From an uncultured Pelagibacteraceae bacterium (GTDB taxonomy: Bacteria; Pseudomonadota; Alphaproteobacteria; Pelagibacterales; Pelagibacteraceae), in the NCBI GenBank assembly GCA_902629585.1, contig CACORI010000002.1, positions 86,026 to 150,025 of the forward strand: 64,000 nt of DNA. The letters run 5' to 3'. Shown here piece by piece: positions 15,845-23,042 of the stretch. Numbering within the stretch: the first letter of the stretch is position 1; each line of letters begins with the position of its first letter. Position numbers and translations under genes: made by a program. The notes beneath the pieces were generated by a model. That model did not search any database. It was not told the DNA's origin and saw only the letters and a list, made by a program, of their open reading frames with translations.

Positions 15845-16529
15845 CTATAAAGTATGCTATTGATCCTGCAATAAGTCCGCCCAATAAAATAGACCATTCA
15901 GGTGAAAAAAAATAAAAAACTGGACCTAGTATAGCACCTAAAGTTACTGATAAAGTAATTTGTAATGTTTTCATTGCACCAACCATCATACAAGTAAAAT
16001 AGATTGGGTTTAAAATTGCTAACCCCATTAACATATCTTTGTTTAAGTAATCTGCTAAATAAAAACCAAGAGCTGTAGCAAGAATTGATACACTCCAAGT
16101 CGCTGTGCCAATTCCTATCCAAAAATCTACTCTATCTTTTTTCTCTATTGCCTCATAATTACTTTTCATGATAAGCCATGCTGAGACTGCAATAAAATGA
16201 CAAGATAAATAGTATTTCCACTTTGGTTGATTTTCATCCATCATCAAAGGAAATAGAGATACCGCCATTGGATAAAGTCTCGCGTTTACAAACCAAACTG
16301 CAATAAAAATACTTAATAATGATGCTCCAATAAGAATTGACTCGGCCATAACTAATGAGCCCGGCAAGGCATATATCAACATAGTTGAAAAAACACTTTC
16401 TTGAATATTAAAACCAACATTTTTAAGAAGAGCACCTATAGCGACAAAGCAACAGGCTAATGCTATAGCTGGACTATCTGGTTTTAAAATTGATTTATAA
16501 CCCTTAAGAAATAATTTTCTTTTTATCAT
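15825..16529 (-). CDS. azlC: AzlC family branched-chain amino acid exporter, large subunit
   Basis: This 234-residue membrane protein has about six to seven helices. Family motifs include SPAIALACCFVAIGALLKNVGF near residue 18, the LPGSLVMAESILIGAS segment near residue 55 and ARLYPMAVSLFPLM near residue 87 (AzlC proteins carry NxRxxxMAxSL here). It forms an exporter with AzlD. The ATG overlaps the stop of the preceding livF gene, so an amino-acid exporter is translationally coupled to the end of an importer operon. Confidence 0.87.
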   Translation of the reverse strand: MIKRKLFLKGYKSILKPDSPAIALACCFVAIGALLKNVGFNIQESVFSTMLIYALPGSLVMAESILIGASLLSIFIAVWFVNARLYPMAVSLFPLMMDENQPKWKYYLSCHFIAVSAWLIMKSNYEAIEKKDRVDFWIGIGTATWSVSILATALGFYLADYLNKDMLMGLAILNPIYFTCMMVGAMKTLQITLSVTLGAILGPVFYFFSPEWSILLGGLIAGSIAYFIGEKNVS

Positions 16530-17314
16530 TAGCCGCCTAAAAATAAACGACCTACATCAGGATTATTTAAAAGATCATCTCCTTTACCTGCAATTGCGGT
16601 TTGGCCAGAAACGAGAACATACCCTATATCAGCAAACTCTAAACCTTTTTTTGCATTTTGCTCAACAAGTATTATTGTTTTTTTTTCATTCTCTTGAAGA
16701 TCTCTTAATATTTCAAAAACCATATCAATGTATCTTGGCTCGAGACCAATTGATGGTTCATCTACTAGTAATACTGAGGGTTTCATTACCAATGCTCTAG
16801 AAATTTCTAACAATCTTCTTTCTCCTCCAGAAAGGACTTTTGCTGGTTGGTTTCGTCTATTTCTTAAACGCTCATATTTTTCAAAAATTCGCTCAGCTTC
16901 TTCAAAGGATTCCTCAGTTTTTTCTTTTATAAAACCTCCCATTAATAAATTTTCTTCTACTGTCATATCTGGAAAAACAGAATTATCTTGAAGTATATAC
17001 GCAATACCAACTGATTTTAATTTTTCAGCTGGACTCAAATTTGTAATCTCTTTTCCATCAATTTCTATTTGCCCAGAAAAAATATTTGTAAAACCATAAA
17101 TTGAATGAAGAATTGTTGATTTACCCGCCCCATTTGGACCTATCAAACATAATGACTGTGCTTTACTTACAAAAAGATCAAAATTATGTAAAATTTCCAT
17201 TTTTCCATAACCTGCATTCATGTTTTTAATTGTAAGATGGACATTTGATGATGATAATTTTTTTAAATCTTCAGCAACTGGTGCTTTACCTAAAACTTCG
17301 TATTGATTAGACAT
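16529..17314 (-). CDS. livF: Amino-acid ABC transporter ATP-binding protein (LivF family), second system
   Basis: This 261-residue ATPase has Walker A GPNGAGKSTI near residue 59, signature LSGGERRLLEISRAL near residue 163, Walker B VLLVDEPSIGLEP near residue 184 and VEQNAKKGLEFADIGYVL at the switch. An N-terminal extension of about 25 residues precedes the ABC domain (starting at VHLTIKNMNAGYG), longer than in the first system. It is the fifth gene of the operon beginning at the binding protein (21287), overlapping livG upstream and azlC downstream. Confidence 0.92.
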   Translation of the reverse strand: MSNQYEVLGKAPVAEDLKKLSSSNVHLTIKNMNAGYGKMEILHNFDLFVSKAQSLCLIGPNGAGKSTILHSIYGFTNIFSGQIEIDGKEITNLSPAEKLKSVGIAYILQDNSVFPDMTVEENLLMGGFIKEKTEESFEEAERIFEKYERLRNRRNQPAKVLSGGERRLLEISRALVMKPSVLLVDEPSIGLEPRYIDMVFEILRDLQENEKKTIILVEQNAKKGLEFADIGYVLVSGQTAIAGKGDDLLNNPDVGRLFLGG

Positions 17315-18054
17315 TATTGTGCTCCCAAATAAGCATCAATTACACGCTTATCATTTTTAATTTCATCTGGTGAACCATTAGCCAACATTTTACCATGTGC
17401 TAAACAGAAAATATTTTCGGCTAATTGCATAATTACTCTCATATTGTGCTCAATTACTAATAAAGTAATGCCAAAATCTTGATTAACTTTTATTAATCTG
17501 TCTATAATTCCATTGATGAGTGTGGGATTTATTCCTGCCGTTGGCTCATCTAATAAGAGCATTTCAGGTTCATTCATTAATGCCATTGCAAGCTCTAGTA
17601 ATTTTTGCTGGCCAAAAGATAAATCACCAGCTCTCAATTTTCTTTTTTGATACAAGCCAACAAAGCTTAACAAGTTTTCAGCTTTTTCTGTAAGTTCTTT
17701 GGGGATTTTCGAAAAAATCTTTAATAAACTAGAGTCACTTCCTTTATGGCTAATTAGCATATTTTCTACACAATTAAGTTTTCCATAGATTCTTGTCTGC
17801 TGAAAAGTTCTTAACAAACCTAATTTTGCTATGATTGGTACTGGAAGTTCTGATACTTCTTTTCCATTAAATTTGATCGATCCATTATCTATAGGATAAG
17901 TTCCTACAATTGAATTAAACAAAGTAGTTTTGCCAGAACCATTTGGACCAATTAAGCCAACTATTTTTCCTTTTTCAACAGACATGGAAATATCAACATT
18001 GGCTTTAACACCACCAAACGATTTACTTACATTTTTTACTTCTAGAATGCTCAT
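17314..18054 (-). CDS. livG: Amino-acid ABC transporter ATP-binding protein (LivG family), second system
   Basis: This 246-residue ATPase has Walker A GPNGSGKTTLFN near residue 36, the LivG segment LLRTFQQTRIYGKLNCVENM, signature LSFGQQKLLELAMALM (FGQ in place of GGQ) and Walker B LLLDEPTAGINP. The EHNMRVIMQLAE region follows. It pairs with the neighbouring LivF. It overlaps livM by four bases upstream and livF by one base downstream, so the subunits are produced together. Confidence 0.92.
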   Translation of the reverse strand: MSILEVKNVSKSFGGVKANVDISMSVEKGKIVGLIGPNGSGKTTLFNSIVGTYPIDNGSIKFNGKEVSELPVPIIAKLGLLRTFQQTRIYGKLNCVENMLISHKGSDSSLLKIFSKIPKELTEKAENLLSFVGLYQKRKLRAGDLSFGQQKLLELAMALMNEPEMLLLDEPTAGINPTLINGIIDRLIKVNQDFGITLLVIEHNMRVIMQLAENIFCLAHGKMLANGSPDEIKNDKRVIDAYLGAQ

Positions 18055-19100
18055 TTTAATTCTACCTGCGCTTTTCTATCTGCTTCATCAACAACTTCAC
18101 CAAATCGTTCAGGAAATTTTTCTCTAAGCCAACCCATAATTCCCTCTGGGAAGTAAATTACTATGATAACAATAAGAACCCCAAGAGCCACATACTGCCA
18201 ACCTAAAAAAAATGTCCAAAAACCCTCTTTAAAGATATGAAAAACAGTTGCACCAATCACAGGCCCCCATAAAGTTCCTTTTCCACCCAAGATTGCCATC
18301 AGCACCATAAATACTCCCATCTCTCTTCCATCAAAGGCAACGTCAGTTGAGTCAATGTATCCAACTAATCCTCCCATAATTCCCCCAGCCAAACCACAGA
18401 AAAATGCCGAAACCATCCAACCAATTATTTTATACTTCATGGTTTCAATGCCCATAGCTTCAGCTTTATCCTCGTTATCCCTAATAGCATTTAGAATTAA
18501 TTTAAAACGAGTTGAATAAATTCCCCTTACAGTAATAAATGCAAAAACTAATGCAAAAAAACTGCAAAAGTAAAAAAATTCTCCTCTTGCTTCTAAACCA
18601 CCTACATTTGGAAAAGGTGGTGTTGTAAATCCTTGGCCTGCTCCAATTATTTCAATACCTCCAGAAATTTCTCCAGCAGCAACTCCTAAGCCTAAAGTAC
18701 ATATTGCAAAATAATGCCCTCTTAATCCTAAAATTGAATATCCAATTAAACCAGCAACTATTGTTGGAACAACAGCTGCAACCACAAGTCCTACAGCCAT
18801 ACCTTGAAAAAATTGTGTGGGAGTGTGCACGAATGTCTTTTCTCCTCCACTTTCAGTCCATTCAGCTAATGGGAAAAACATTCCAACTTGTACTGAGGCG
18901 CATAGATACATCCCAAGCCCATAAAAAAGAATATTCCCAAATGAATTGTAACCCATTTCACCGCCTTGAATATTCCAAGTAACAGCAAGAATAATTAATA
19001 CACAAAGAATGGATAATTGAACTTTAAAAGCAGGAAATATAAATGGTGCAGCAAGTCCAAAAACTAATATTGACGCATATAGGACAAGGTTTTTATTCAC
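18051..19100 (-). CDS. livM: Amino-acid ABC transporter permease (LivM family), second system
   Basis: This 349-residue membrane protein has about ten helices. LivM hallmarks are QGGEMGYNSFGNILFYGLG near residue 44, GLRGHYFAICTLGLGVAAGE near residue 127 and the coupling helix FKLILNAIRDNEDKAEAMG near residue 212. The start codon is GTG at 19098-19100, overlapping the livH stop. The C-terminal tail is charged and cytoplasmic. It forms the transmembrane channel with LivH. Confidence 0.92.
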   Translation of the reverse strand: MNKNLVLYASILVFGLAAPFIFPAFKVQLSILCVLIILAVTWNIQGGEMGYNSFGNILFYGLGMYLCASVQVGMFFPLAEWTESGGEKTFVHTPTQFFQGMAVGLVVAAVVPTIVAGLIGYSILGLRGHYFAICTLGLGVAAGEISGGIEIIGAGQGFTTPPFPNVGGLEARGEFFYFCSFFALVFAFITVRGIYSTRFKLILNAIRDNEDKAEAMGIETMKYKIIGWMVSAFFCGLAGGIMGGLVGYIDSTDVAFDGREMGVFMVLMAILGGKGTLWGPVIGATVFHIFKEGFWTFFLGWQYVALGVLIVIIVIYFPEGIMGWLREKFPERFGEVVDEADRKAQVELK

Positions 19101-19990
19101 TTTAGGTACTCTCTCTTTCTAGAAAGTTTAAATCTTCTATAAACTAAAATTAAAACTAATAATAAGAATACTGATCCAATTCTAAACTCTGTTCCTAAGA
19201 TATAATCAGCAAATTCTTCAAAAACTCCTAATCCCATTCCTGACATAGCAACACCAGGTAAATTTCCAAGACCTGCTACGATTACAATCATAAACGATCT
19301 AATTGTATAAGGTAATCCCATATAAGGATGAATCGTAAATGTTATTGATATTAAAGCTCCCGCAACACCACATAAAGCAGCATTAATACCAAATGTTGCA
19401 GCATAAACTTTTTCGGTATCAACACCTAAAATCTTGGCGGCTCTCGCATTTTGAGCGGTTGCTCTTATTGCACGACCAAGTTTTGATTTTTTCATATAAA
19501 TAACTAAACAAATTGCAAAAACGATACTTACCACTGCAGAAAATATTTTGGAATTTGGTAAAACTACGTTGCTATCAAATAAAAAGGTGGTTCCATAACC
19601 AGAGTTGGCTAAGACAACATCTGCACCAAATGCAAAGTTCATTAATTGCATAAAAAGAATACTTATCCCAAAAGTCGCAAGAATTGAGATAAATAAGTCT
19701 CTATCAACTACTTTATTAATAACTAATTTATAAATCCCTACACCTACAAAATACATTATTATTGGTGATACGATGACTCCCCAAGCAGGATGTATTCCAT
19801 AAAGATACATAAAGTAAGCAATGTAACCTCCAAGAATAACTAAATCACCTTGAGCAATATTTATGATATTCATCACTCCCCATTGCAAAGCCATACCGTA
19901 GGCAATTAAAGCAAACAATACACCCAATAAAATTCCGTCCAAGCAAGCTTGAACAGTAATCATCGGATATTGGAAAACCATGAAATCCAT
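19097..19990 (-). CDS. livH: Amino-acid ABC transporter permease (LivH family), second system
   Basis: This 297-residue membrane protein has LivH features: DGILLGVLFALIAYGMALQ, MNIINIAQGDLVILGGYIAY near residue 40, GRAIRATAQNARAAKILGVD near residue 172 and VAGLGNLPGVAMSGMGLG. An alternative ATG nine bases later is possible. It lies 58 bp downstream of the binding-protein gene with a hairpin-T-tract terminator between them, so it is probably expressed by partial read-through. Confidence 0.92.
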   Translation of the reverse strand: MDFMVFQYPMITVQACLDGILLGVLFALIAYGMALQWGVMNIINIAQGDLVILGGYIAYFMYLYGIHPAWGVIVSPIIMYFVGVGIYKLVINKVVDRDLFISILATFGISILFMQLMNFAFGADVVLANSGYGTTFLFDSNVVLPNSKIFSAVVSIVFAICLVIYMKKSKLGRAIRATAQNARAAKILGVDTEKVYAATFGINAALCGVAGALISITFTIHPYMGLPYTIRSFMIVIVAGLGNLPGVAMSGMGLGVFEEFADYILGTEFRIGSVFLLLVLILVYRRFKLSRKREYLK

Positions 19991-20001
19991 AAACAGTCTC
20001 T

Positions 20002-20034
20002 AAAAAAAAATACCCCCTAGACTTTAGGGGGTAT
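20002..20034 (-). terminator. Intra-operon intrinsic terminator between binding protein and livH
   Basis: ATACCCCCTA (20010-20019) and TAGGGGGTAT (20025-20034) form a perfect 10-bp stem with a 5-nt loop, followed on the minus strand by eight T (20002-20009). It lies between the binding-protein stop (20049) and the livH start (19990). Such a partial terminator would give more binding protein than permease, a common arrangement in ABC importer operons. Confidence 0.9.
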
Positions 20035-20048
20035 TTGTAGATTTGTTA

Positions 20049-21287
20049 TTATCTATCAGACCACTTAGGAATTGGGTGAATCAGTTTAGCTGAAGCCCAC
20101 TTAAGAGGAGCTACAACTTTGTTTTCACATTTCCCAGCGCCGTCACACATTACTTGGAAAAGTACCATTGGCTTATCAACATTTTGACCGCCTTCTGCGA
20201 ATTTGATATTTCCATAGAACGTCTGCATGTTAGTTGCTGCAAGAGCATCTCTTACTTTCTTTTTATCAAAAGAATTAGCTCTTTCAAAAGCATCTTTAAA
20301 AACTAATAAAGCTGCAGATGACTCAGCTGACTGATATGGTGGATCATATTTGAACTCTTTTTCAAAATCTGCCGCATACTTCATGCCTGACCCAAAGAAT
20401 TCATCTTTGTAAGTTAATGATTTATGCCATTGAGAAGCACAGAGAGCATACTGAGAATTTTTACCATGTTGTTTTGATAATTTCGCAGCATCACAATGAG
20501 TCATTGCTAGCATTGGAACATCAACTTTCATTTCAGCAATTTGTCTGATTGCTGTTAATGCACCTTTTGTATGACCTGAAACAACAAGAACATCTGGCTT
20601 CATTTGTTTAACTTTAACTAATGTTGCAGCCATATCGTTCAGCTCTTTTGGAAGCTTATCGTCGATTATAATTTCAGAACCAGTTTCTTTTGCTGCATCT
20701 AAAATCCCTAATCTTACGTCTTGTGAAAATGCATCTTGTTCAAACGCTTGTGCAATTCTTACGCCTTTTCCACCATTTAACTCAACTGCAGTTCTTATAG
20801 CTACATCAAGATATAAGTTAGCTGGAGCTAAAACTGCAAATAAATATTTGTAACCTTTGGTGAATAAAGATCTAGATGCACCATTTGCCTCAACCATTGG
20901 TACTCCATATTTTTCTGTTACTGGAGCGATTGCTTTTGTTAAGCCTGAACTATATGGTCCAAGCATAAACTCAACACCATCTTGTGAAATTAATCTTTCT
21001 GCTAATTGAGCTGCTCTTTTTGGGTTTGACTCATCATCATAATAAATGATTTCAAACTTATAAGTTTTTCCACCAACTTTAACACCACCCATGCTATTAA
21101 TTCTGTCAACAGCCATGTTGTAACCATTTTGTGTATGAACACCATTAGATGAATATTTTCCAGTTAATGAAATAGCAGCACCTAAAACGATTTTATCACC
21201 AACTACTTTTGCAAAAGATACAACTGAAGTTGAAAGTAAAATTGCTACTGCAGAAATAAAACTCAAGATTATTTTGTTTATTTTCAT
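20049..21287 (-). CDS. Amino-acid ABC transporter periplasmic binding protein, second system
   Basis: The 412-residue protein has a signal peptide ending near SVVSFA (residue 26). It continues with the type-1 periplasmic binding fold of the Liv group: DKIVLGAAISLTGKYSSNG, QNGYNMAVDRINSMGGV, YYDDESNPKRAAQLAERLI, MLGPYSSGLTKAIAPVTEKY and PPYQSAESSAALLVF. Two Cys in CDGAGKCENK near the C-terminus could form a disulfide. It heads the operon SBP-livH-livM-livG-livF-azlC-azlD(-glaH). The ligand cannot be read from sequence; the neighbours suggest an amino acid or a lysine-pathway acid. Confidence 0.93.
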   Translation of the reverse strand: MKINKIILSFISAVAILLSTSVVSFAKVVGDKIVLGAAISLTGKYSSNGVHTQNGYNMAVDRINSMGGVKVGGKTYKFEIIYYDDESNPKRAAQLAERLISQDGVEFMLGPYSSGLTKAIAPVTEKYGVPMVEANGASRSLFTKGYKYLFAVLAPANLYLDVAIRTAVELNGGKGVRIAQAFEQDAFSQDVRLGILDAAKETGSEIIIDDKLPKELNDMAATLVKVKQMKPDVLVVSGHTKGALTAIRQIAEMKVDVPMLAMTHCDAAKLSKQHGKNSQYALCASQWHKSLTYKDEFFGSGMKYAADFEKEFKYDPPYQSAESSAALLVFKDAFERANSFDKKKVRDALAATNMQTFYGNIKFAEGGQNVDKPMVLFQVMCDGAGKCENKVVAPLKWASAKLIHPIPKWSDR

Positions 21288-21323
21288 TTTATTTCCTTTT
21301 GTTTGTTAATTAATTAAAGTTTA

Positions 21324-21351
21324 ATTAAATAAGAAAATATTTAATTTGCAA
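21324..21351 (-). promoter_or_regulatory. Candidate promoter of the second liv operon
   Basis: On the minus strand TTGCAA (21346-21351) and TTTAAT (21324-21329) are 16 bp apart and resemble -35/-10 boxes. A perfect TTGACA (21353-21358) lies just upstream but has no -10-like hexamer at 16-18 bp. The ribosome binding site AAAGGAAAT precedes the ATG at 21287. Confidence 0.35.
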
Positions 21352-21386
21352 GTGTCAAAAGGTACTTTAAATTTGTTTTAATACTG

Positions 21387-21992
21387 TTACGTAACAATAA
21401 TAATAAATGCAATAACAATCAAAACACTCGCTGAGATTGTATTAATTGTTTTTGGATTAGCTTTGATCCAAACAATAAGTTTTTGTGCTAGCAAAGCATA
21501 ACCGATTAATGAGACAAAATCTAAAACTATGTATGTAGTTATTAAAATCAAAAATTGAATTATGTAATTTGTATTAAAATCAATAAATTGTGGGAATATT
21601 AAAGGAAAAAATAACCAAGCCTTAGGACTAGTGCCTGCTACTAGAAAACCATCCTTAAAGAAAGAAAAGAAACTTTTTGAGGATAATATTTTTGAGTCAA
21701 TGTCTTTTGGTTTTGATTTATAAACATCGTAAGCCAAATAAAACAAATAAAATACTCCTATCCATTTAATGAAGCTTAAGAAATTGGGATTGTCTGAAAA
21801 AAAAGATCCTAAAAAAAATATAACGAGTGTAGCTTGTGTAAGATTTGCGGTAACATCACCTAATGCAGTCCAAAAACATTTTTTCACTCCATAATTCATT
21901 GAGTAAGAAACGATCACTACCCTTGGGGTACCTGGAGTAATAAATAAAAATATAATTATCTGTAGAAAAAGAATAAAATCTAAGGGGAGCAT
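21387..21992 (-). CDS. LysE/RhtB family amino-acid exporter
   Basis: The 201-residue inner-membrane protein has about six helices. It carries the LysE-family N-terminus FLFITPGTPRVVIVSYSMNYG (canonical TPGPxxxxxxxxxxxxG; the second P is replaced by T) and GTSPKAWLFFPLIFPQFID near residue 118 (canonical NPKAxLFF). Such proteins export amino acids or derivatives. The ATG (21990-21992) directly follows a hairpin and nine-T tract on the minus strand and has no Shine-Dalgarno sequence, so its expression may depend on read-through of that element. Confidence 0.85.
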   Translation of the reverse strand: MLPLDFILFLQIIIFLFITPGTPRVVIVSYSMNYGVKKCFWTALGDVTANLTQATLVIFFLGSFFSDNPNFLSFIKWIGVFYLFYLAYDVYKSKPKDIDSKILSSKSFFSFFKDGFLVAGTSPKAWLFFPLIFPQFIDFNTNYIIQFLILITTYIVLDFVSLIGYALLAQKLIVWIKANPKTINTISASVLIVIAFIIIVT

Positions 21993-21994
21993 AT

Positions 21995-22050
21995 AAAAAA
22001 AAAGATAGTCCTTAAAAACCGGGAGCTAAAGATGGCTAAGAAGGACTATC
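21995..22050 (-). ncRNA. Hairpin with U-tract directly before the LysE gene: attenuator or short sRNA
   Basis: On the minus strand GATAGTCCTT (22050-22041) and AAGGACTATC (22013-22004) form a perfect 10-bp stem around a 27-nt loop containing TAGCTCCCGG. Nine T follow (22003-21995). An extended -10 (TGCTATAAT, 22065-22057) is placed so that transcription would start at the first base of the stem. The product would be a terminated RNA of about 56 nt, or, on read-through, the leader of the LysE-family gene whose ATG starts three bases after the T-tract. The known family, if any, was not recognised. Confidence 0.5.
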
Positions 22051-22106
22051 GAAATCATTATAGCAGATCCAAAAAGAAATGCATTATCGATTTTTTTAAA
22101 ATATAA
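22032..22106 (+). CDS. Possible 24-residue basic peptide upstream of the DUF2805 gene
   Basis: The plus strand has GGGAG seven bases before an ATG at 22032. The frame encodes MAKKDYRNHYSRSKKKCIID then FFKI and stops at 22106, seven bases before the next gene. The spacing to the Shine-Dalgarno sequence is good. The peptide is strongly basic. However, the frame lies over the minus-strand hairpin and promoter described separately, so either or both signals may be real. It was not recognised as a known family. Confidence 0.35.
   Translation: MAKKDYRNHYSRSKKKCIIDFFKI
22057..22065 (-). promoter_or_regulatory. Extended -10 promoter reading toward the LysE gene
   Basis: The minus strand reads TGCTATAAT, a perfect extended -10 (TGn plus TATAAT). 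No -35-like hexamer is seen, which extended -10 promoters can lack. The expected start is at about 22050, the first base of the downstream stem. Confidence 0.5.
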
Positions 22107-22113
22107 AGGATTT

Positions 22114-22410
22114 ATGAAAAAAAAAGGTCACAGGCCTTTGACGAGGGTCAAAAATCCAGAACCTAAAATTGAAGATCCAGATTGGGTCATCTGGGCTGCC
22201 TGGGCAGACAGGATCACTTTTGAGGAAATTCAAAAAAAAACTGGATATCGAGAAACCGACGTAATTAAAATTATGCGAAAATCTCTTAAACCATCATCAT
22301 TTAGATTATGGAGAAAAAGAGTTCATGAAAAAAGTATAAAACATAGAAAAAAATTTGAATATTCTAGAAAACAGATTACTAGTAAATTAAAAAAAAGTGA
22401 TTATTTATAA
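22114..22410 (+). CDS. TIGR03643/DUF2805 family protein
   Basis: This 98-residue basic protein carries the family core: WAAWADRITFEEIQKKTGY, DVIKIMRKSLKPSSFRLWRK and RVHEKSIKHRKKF. The first part resembles a helix-turn-helix of the sigma-70 region 4 or recombinase type. With the basic C-terminus this suggests nucleic-acid binding, which is inference; the family has no established function that I know of. AAGGA lies just before the ATG. It is four bases upstream of the glutaredoxin gene and likely co-transcribed with it. Confidence 0.82.
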   Translation: MKKKGHRPLTRVKNPEPKIEDPDWVIWAAWADRITFEEIQKKTGYRETDVIKIMRKSLKPSSFRLWRKRVHEKSIKHRKKFEYSRKQITSKLKKSDYL

Positions 22411-22413
22411 AAC

Positions 22414-22668
22414 ATGAAAAACATTACAATATATACAGGGCCCCTTTGTAATTATTGTGATGCAGCAAAACGATTACTAGCTAGAAACAATGCACCCTTT
22501 AAAGAAATTAATATAGCGGAAATAAGTGGTGCAATGGATGAAATGATTAAAAAAGCTAATGGAAAGAGAACGATACCACAAATATTCTTTGATGATCAAC
22601 ATATTGGTGGCTATGATGAAGTGAGAGTATTAGAAAAAGAAAATAAACTTCAAGATTTACTTAAATAA
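22414..22668 (+). CDS. grxC: Glutaredoxin 3
   Basis: This 84-residue dithiol glutaredoxin uses glutathione to reduce protein disulfides in the cytoplasm. The active site is C12-N-Y-C15, where most GrxC proteins have CPYC. The cis-proline region KRTIPQIFFDDQHIGGYDEV, with TIPQIF and the GGYDE glutathione-binding motif, is intact. It follows the DUF2805 gene by four bases and is convergent with msrB (three bases between stops), so two redox-repair genes face each other. Confidence 0.93.
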   Translation: MKNITIYTGPLCNYCDAAKRLLARNNAPFKEINIAEISGAMDEMIKKANGKRTIPQIFFDDQHIGGYDEVRVLEKENKLQDLLK

Positions 22669-22670
22669 TT

Positions 22671-23039
22671 TTATTTTTTTTTAAAAGTTAAACAAATTCC
22701 ATTATTACAATATCTTTTTCCTGTTGGTTGAGGACCATCATCAAATATATGACCATGATGTGCGTTACAATTCCTACAATGATACTCTGTTCTTTCATAT
22801 CCTAATAAATGATCTGTTTTAGTCTCAAAAACTTCAGGTAATGACTTGTAAAAGGATGGCCAACCTGATCCACTTTCATATTTTGTACTAGACTCAAATA
22901 ATTTAACTCCACAATTAGCACAATGATAAGTTCCTTCACGTTTTTCATCATTTAATTCACTTGTACCAGGACGTTCAGTTCCATCTTCAAACATTATCAA
23001 TTTTTGCTCTGGAGTTAGATTTGGGTTTTTTTTACTCAT
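22671..23039 (-). CDS. msrB: Peptide-methionine (R)-S-oxide reductase
   Basis: MsrB repairs the R epimer of methionine sulfoxide in proteins. The 122-residue protein has the zinc site CANC (C40, C43) and CRNC (C88, C91), the substrate motif SGSGWPSFY, the HHGHIFDDGP segment and the catalytic cysteine C111 in GKRYCNNG. It has no signal peptide and is cytoplasmic. It is the last gene of the long minus-strand block and lies four bases after the histone-deacetylase-like gene. Confidence 0.95.
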   Translation of the reverse strand: MSKKNPNLTPEQKLIMFEDGTERPGTSELNDEKREGTYHCANCGVKLFESSTKYESGSGWPSFYKSLPEVFETKTDHLLGYERTEYHCRNCNAHHGHIFDDGPQPTGKRYCNNGICLTFKKK

Positions 23040-23042
23040 TAA

